Part shown: piece after piece, positions 58,422 to 64,000 of the stretch
Numbering within the stretch: the first letter of the stretch is position 1
Layout of the letters: each line of letters opens with the position of its first letter
Translations under genes and position numbers: made by a program
DNA from: Galerina marginata
Lineage: Eukaryota > Basidiomycota > Agaricomycetes > Agaricales > Galerinaceae
DNA length: 64,000 bases
Direction of reading: 5' to 3'
Assembly: GCA_023014335.1 (NCBI GenBank)
Contig: JAECYW010000034.1
Span: 434,001 to 498,000, forward strand
Notes under the pieces: generated by a model
Told to the model about the DNA's origin: nothing
What the model saw: only the letters and a program-made list of their open reading frames with translations
Databases searched by the model: none

Positions 58422-58855
58422 CTATGTACTTTGCAATACAAATATTGGGACTTTGTGAATCAGCTTCTAAAAAGATCCCTGGAAAAATGGCGTGAGCTCT
58501 CTTTGAGAAAGAATGGTACGTACTTTGATGGCACTGAAAAGGTAGCTAAAGTGAACTTTCCTTGTTAACAACGTATTCTCTTTGCTAGCCAAATGGTACA
58601 GGGTAACCGGGCCATCGACCATAATATTCATGCCGATCCCCAGAATCGAATCGTAGTCGTGGATGACCTGTATGTCTTCCGCGTCGTTGACGCTATCGAG
58701 GATAATGTCTACAACGGCTTGCATACCGTAGTTCTTCCTTTAAGCATGAATCTGACGAATTTACCGTGGTCCTCTTCACCCAACTCTACGGCGTGATGGC
58801 GGAAGTCCTCGACCGGGAAGATCTGGTGAGGAAGCTTGCGAGAATCGAGTGACAT
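58422..58855 (-). CDS. Small spliced unknown protein, lineage-specific type
   Basis: Start at 58,855 (MSLDSRKLPHQIFPVEDFRH). Two introns fit well: 58,726-58,668 (59 nt, GTATGC..ACAG) and 58,523-58,467 (GTACGT..TTTAG). Exon 2 reads VIHDYDSILGIGMNIMVDGP and VTLYHLASKENTLLTRKVHF. With this splicing the protein stops after about 105 aa. Another frame of the last exon (PNICIAKYIDGELGLPVLKP) looks more protein-like, so the 3' end is either mis-spliced by me or frameshifted. I recall similar basidiomycete proteins of unknown function with DYDSILG, but cannot name a domain. It is divergent from the JmjC gene on its right. Confidence 0.45.
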
Positions 58856-59705
58856 GGTAATCCAGGATTAGATTATGGGATGAAGTTTACAGCTGGGTAG
58901 ACGACGATAAGGATAGACGAAGGAGGCACCGCAGACGCAGGCATGAACTGTATACAATACAAAATTCTCCAAGACGGCGGCGGCTGTACGATCGTTCATC
59001 TGTCAATAAACACGTAAATGATTGAAGAGAAAAAGATGCTCACCGATCACAGTAAAGTCAGTGACTGGAAAGGCCCGTACAAAGAAATCAACATGCGGTC
59101 TGGAAGATGGTTCGTTAAGATCACGAATTGAAGAGGAGAAAGAACTACTAACCGAGCGATACGAGGAGCGAGAAAGGCGGATGATGTCGTCAAAAAAACA
59201 GAGAGGTTGCATGCACGCCTCGGGCACCTGCAGAAAGATGGGCGAGACGGCGTGGCTTTAGGTTCCAGTCCAAGTGGAGAACGATGCGGCAAGGAGGCAG
59301 GGTTCCCGGGGAATCAATGCAGAAGCCAGACCCATACAAAGCTCCCTTGTAACCGATGCAGGAGTCAGACTCCTTACAACGTTGCTTGAGGTGGGTGTCG
59401 CGGCGATGAGGATGGGGTCGTGTTGATGGCGGTGATGGACTAAAGCGCAGTCCAACAACCTAAGCTTCCTGTAAGCGCACTTTTGAGAAAAAGCAGGGCT
59501 GTTAGCGGGATCCATTGTGGTGAAAGAGTCATTTCAAAAAATAAAACCCATGTTTCGCCGGCCGCGGTTCACAATCGCCGGCCACGTGTTTCGGTTACTT
59601 CTGGCGGTGCCGGATCCGAACATAGCAGCCGAAGATGATGTAAGCCGCATGGTTGGATTTCCAAGGTCGCTAATCCACCCATTATTATACCAACCAAGTT
59701 GCGCG
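58856..59705. promoter_or_regulatory. Divergent intergenic region
   Basis: 850 bp between two genes that point away from each other; it should contain both promoters. Short ORFs lack domains. No clear TATA box or binding site array was seen. Confidence 0.3.
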
Positions 59706-62700
59706 ATGTCGGACGAAATGGAGATCGATCAAGACTCAAGCGGTATTTTGATATCTATCTGTCACTTATTATAAATGTACTGACTCTCTGCATAGCGATT
59801 ATTTCGAAGTATCTAGGAATCGTAATGTCTCACTGGCTTCCGCTGATCGGTAAATTACAGCGTACGAAGATCGTCGAGTTTGCTCGCAGGCTTTCCATGG
59901 CAAACAGACCTCATCGTCAATGGTAGAAAGTTAGAATCTTTCTTTACCCAAGATGAATTCCTAAGGGTACGTGATTTCATTTCCTCTCCTTTCAACATGA
60001 TCGCTGACGCGTTCTATTCTGGGAAGCCCTTGGCGAAGCGACTCGATGAATTGTTCGTTCGCTTAGACAAAGCGTACGATGTAGATGTGGTTGAACTCAA
60101 AGAATTACTCGAGACGACAACAAAGCTCAAATCTCCAAGCAGACCTACCATCGTCAATGCATCCTCACTCCTCGTTTCTCTTCGATTACTGGATATTGCT
60201 ATGAAAACGAAAGGCGGTCGAAAGGAGATCGACATTCTGAAGCACGAGAAGGTTCTATATGAGAAGAAATCCCTAAGGGTGAGTAAACCCGTTATCGCAA
60301 AGTTTAATGTCATCTTAACCGCCCGGGAAGATTTGGGATAAGTTTGGCGACTGGATACGCATATTACGAGAGTGTCGGGACCTCGTAAACAGCTTTTCGA
60401 GCTTGCCGACCGATGACACTGAAGTTTGTAGAGGGAATAACATGTTGGCCCTTCTACGGCATTCTATGGGTCTCCGCAAGGCAGATGGAGCGATCGTTGT
60501 CATTCAGAATTTTTTTGTAGCTTCGGCGTCTATTGCCATTCTCGTCGATGGTCAGAAAGAAGAAGAGCTCGTACCTCAAATTCCGGAGAGACCTAAGCAG
60601 TTTTTTGAAAGAATGATTGAGTATGTTTTTCTTTTCGAACTAGTCTATCATGCTTATGGTATAATTGCAGGAAAGTTGTATACCAGGACGACGACGCGAT
60701 GGATCAGAACGAGAGTGCTCCGTCAATGCAAGCGGAATCTCACCTGCCTCCCGATCAAATGAAGAAAGAAACTTCTTACACAATGCGATCTGTTTTGTCA
60801 TTGTCCGCTTTACTTTCGCCTCTTTCAGTTTTGACACCTGTCCAACTCATAACGACATCTTGCAATAAGAACGATTTGGTGATGGTGAGTGCACATTACT
60901 GATGTGATTCTTGATCTAACAATTACCAAGTTGTCTAAGTCGCTCGGCAATGAAAGACCGCAGATATTGGAAGAGATTGAATTGCAATTGTGGGAAGCAT
61001 TGTTTTCTGTTGCAGCGGGCAAACGAAGTCCAATTGGTGCTCTGAAGTCGTTTTTTGGCGATCTCAACTGGCAAGTATTGGATGCCGTGCCCGATCGCTC
61101 ATGGTTTCATTCCAGTGAGTAGAAAATATTTCCCTTCTTAGCCGAAAACATGACGTTCTTTTTGGACAGTGACAAAGAGCGTTAAGCTACAAAGATATTC
61201 GCAGGTGGAACCTTCTTCTACAATACCCGACGATTGGACTCTAGCCAAGCTTGATATCGGTAAGTCAATGCAGTGCTACATGATCCTTTCTGTCTCATGT
61301 ATTCTCTAAGGATCACCGCCTGCCATTGATGTAGCAAGTCAGCAAGGTGCGTTGCTTTCAAAGGTTTTAAAAATTTTCCTAAGTCCTTTCAAGGGGAGGG
61401 TTCGAACGTAAACAGCGAAAACAGGCCAAGTGGAACAGATCCCGCATTAGCCAATGTCGATAAGCAGGCGGAACAGCCAAACGGTGCTGGTCGAATTACG
61501 ATTCTTCCGCCGAAACCACCCGTGGTGCGTTCGATGCTTATCTCACCTTTGATATGATATTAATATTTTTCAGCCCTCGAAAAACAAAAATAAACCCGAA
61601 CCACAAAAGTCTAAGCTCAAGCCCAAGCCGAGGCCTAAGCCTAAGAAACAGATATCCGATAAGGCTGGCAGTCGTTACCTGACTGCTCCGCCTGATCAAA
61701 AGTTTTATCGGGGTCATAAACCGCCAATGTTGGCAATTCGCGCTCAATCGCTGCAGGTGAAGTATATTGAGTTGGATCTCGAACAGATTGCGGTGTGTAA
61801 CTTTTCGCTGCTTTATCTTCTAAACTAATTGAAACACCGCAGGCGCCTCGGCTTAAGTCCGACCTATTAACCGAAGATCGACCGGTCTGTTGCTCTATAT
61901 TATCTCATTCTTTGTACTCATGATTAATGCTAGAGACACTCTCACCCAGAAAATGAGTCTTTCGTCGCTCATACGCCACGCGGTGAAGCAGTCGAAATTC
62001 GAGCTCGCCTTCATGTACGTCGATTAATCTCCTAAATAGATCCTTAAAATCTGAATCTCTACATTCATAGACTGTTGATGAAGTTAAGGTATTACATGGC
62101 TTCATGAAAGCCGCCATCGAAACGTCTTACGATGTCAAGGACAATGTCAAGACGCCGAATTTCATTGCACTACCCGAAAAATCCATTTTCATCTTGATGG
62201 ACCACAGCGAATTTAATCGCCAATCACCGCAAGAACTCCTAAAACTGTTTCGAGACAAAATCTTCATCGTCAGGAACTGTCCTATCACCATCACCGGATT
62301 CGATGAGGACGGATTGTCCGAAATTAGAGATCTTGAAGCGCCGGTCGTCATGCATGGTTATATGCTGTTTTATCCTTTGATAACGCAATTCTTATTGTTT
62401 TTTCTTTCTCTTCTAGACAAGTCGATTAAGGTCAACAAGGGTAACTACCAGGTACAATCCATACACGGAACCTTGAACGAAGTTCTGCGAGAGTCGCGAA
62501 AACCGAATGGCAAGATTATCAATTGCCTTGATATGCCTGTGGCGATGAATGGCGCCTATCCTACACCATTGTCAAGCGAAACTAGAGCCTGGACAACGAC
62601 TGAAGGCCTTTCATATTGCAAAGGTGAAGATCTTCCTTCCGAGCATCTACGATGGGCGCTCGCTGCGACAGAAGGAGCGTTTCATGAATGGCATATAGAT

Positions 62701-64000
62701 AATATTGGAGCAGGAACATTCATCCGTGTGCAAACAGGAGCGAAACTGATCTTCATTGGAGTTCCTCGGTCGAAAGACAGAGCACATTTGAGTCTCTTTC
62801 TCAAAGACTTTGATATCCAGGAGCTCAACAGTGCAGTATGGGTCGTCGAGGCCATAGTTCTAAAGCCAGGAGATGAAATGTATGTATGTCTCACGTTTGG
62901 TCGCTCAACCCTTGGACTAACGCTTTTCAGCTTTTTTCCCCCTTGTACTCCTCACGCCGTGTATACGATTGAACCTGCGATATGCCTCGGAGGTCATATT
63001 TACCCATCGTCAACACTGACCCACACCTTAATGGGCCATATTCATGCCTTCATTCTTGGCAGTTTTATCACCAATACCCCTGATGATCTCCGGAGAGATT
63101 TACACCATCGTATGATGGCCTTCATTCACCACACCATGGTCGAAAACCGCCCAGTCCAAGCTACCAAAGTTCGGGCACACATCCCCTCATTACCGATTTC
63201 CGTTCTGTCATTAACTTGCTGTCTGGCTGTGCTCTATCTATTTTCGCGAATGCATTGTCCAAAGATACATATCGCTATCATCTCCCTGCAGAAGGAGATG
63301 AGTGCGATGAGGAATCTCAAAGCTATCGGTACACACAATGGGATCTAAATGCATTGTCAGCGCTAGAAAGGAAAAGGTGTATTCATGGCCGAAGTCTCGC
63401 TTGGAAAACGATCAATTGGCTAAAGGCCCGATATACCTTCATAATGTGCGGACGATAGACAATGCGACACAGGGTGGAGACCTCGACACTTTGCGTGAGG
63501 CGGACCTTGATTTCTACGATGACATATTGGTGCCTTTCCTGGGCCACCTTTCACTGTCCATACTTGATTATCACAGCCGAGGAACCGAACTTAAAGCTGT
63601 ATCGGCACTGGCTATCAATCACGACTTGCTAAAGGAGCAGTTTGGAGGCATGCTTCCATCATAATGCTGAAGTGGCTTCGTGGATCGAGATACATCAGAC
63701 AGAAACTCGCACAGGTCTCGTTTTTTCCGTTCCAAACAGGTATTGAGGTTCGTCCATCGATGAAGAATCAGGCGATCGAAAGAGGTGAATAATTAATTTC
63801 ACTGTCGTTATTGATTATTGATGCTCATTTTACTTTAGGACCAGAAATGTGTGGGCGAAACTGCTCGTGATGTGAAGTACAGCGAAGGTATCACCTCGAA
63901 TTGGATCTTGTATGAACCGACATCAGAGGGGACTGAGGACGAAGGGCGTGATGGTGATACAGAAGATGAAGGAATGCAAGCACCTGATGAACTGTCACCA
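59706..64000 (+). CDS. Multi-exon JmjC-domain protein, 3' end beyond window
   Basis: Start MSDEMEIDQDSS at 59,706, followed by many short introns. Recognisable exons: GFPWQTDLIVNGRKLESFFT (59,917-), LAKRLDELFVRLDKAYDVDV, IWDKFGDWIRILRECRDLVN (60,335-), LSKSLGNERPQILEEIELQL (60,932-), a basic stretch SKLKPKPRPKPKKQISDKAG (61,611-61,670), TVDEVKVLHGFMKAAIETSY, and the JmjC part. There, AFHEWHIDNIGAGTFIRVQT carries the HxD (HID at 62,692-62,700), AKLIFIG follows, and after an intron near 62,884-62,931 the distal His is in PPCTPHAVYTIEPA (62,953-62,955). All three metal ligands are present. The later part (GGDLDTLREADLDFYDDILV, then an acidic tail with EDEGRDGDTEDEG) runs to the right edge. The exon joint near 63.38-63.43 kb did not keep frame for me, so one splice site or a frameshift is unresolved. 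JmjC call: good. Exon map: approximate. Role and substrate: unknown. Confidence 0.65.

Overview
This window looks like a TE-rich, gene-poor accessory or subtelomere-like part of a basidiomycete (Agaricomycetes) genome. The evidence is short GT..AG introns (about 47-78 nt), a Plavaka-type transposase, JmjC proteins of lineage-specific type, a RecQ-like helicase, and dense small inverted-repeat elements, LTR relics and retroelement debris. No tRNA, rRNA or CRISPR array was seen. All calls come from reading the sequence; no search was run. Layout, left part: 2-1813 (+) is the 3' end of a RecQ-like helicase open to the left edge. 1.8-8.0 kb is non-coding and holds three small inverted-repeat elements and LTR scraps. 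8.0-12.0 kb (+) is a six- or seven-exon gene (about 1,099 aa) of unknown role with a ParB/sulfiredoxin-like GHHR motif. 12-14 kb is repeats. Layout, middle: 14-27.4 kb holds two decayed minus-strand copies of a conserved fungal alpha/beta-hydrolase-like gene. Each copy is split by long blocks whose + strand is almost free of T. 27.4-40.3 kb is mostly decayed DNA: dispersed repeats, two trains of intron-like signals (30.5-33.4 kb), a minus-strand segment with three homologous ~70-nt introns (37.4-38.0 kb) and a 165-bp inverted-repeat element. At 40.3-42.4 kb a JmjC gene (+) sits directly behind a 62-bp minisatellite. Layout, right part: 43.2-49.6 kb reads as one composite unit. A Plavaka transposase pseudogene (-) and an AT-hook/DUF6532-like gene (+) stand head to head, and both outer ends carry GGTTTCC-type subterminal repeats and CATCAG-like termini. 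A smaller element at 6.8-7.6 kb shows the same signature. 50-51.6 kb is a rearranged retroelement gag with a perfect 54-bp inverted repeat. 52.3-53.65 kb is the 3' end of a non-LTR retrotransposon (-) with RNase H. 55.4-55.9 kb is an LTR-like unit. 58.4-58.9 kb is a small spliced gene (-), and 59.7 kb to the right edge is a second, multi-exon JmjC gene (+), incomplete. Genes that look intact are the ParB/Srx-like gene, the two JmjC genes, the DUF6532-like gene and perhaps the helicase. The most interesting system is the Plavaka plus DUF6532-like pair with shared terminal signatures, which suggests the second gene travels with the transposase.
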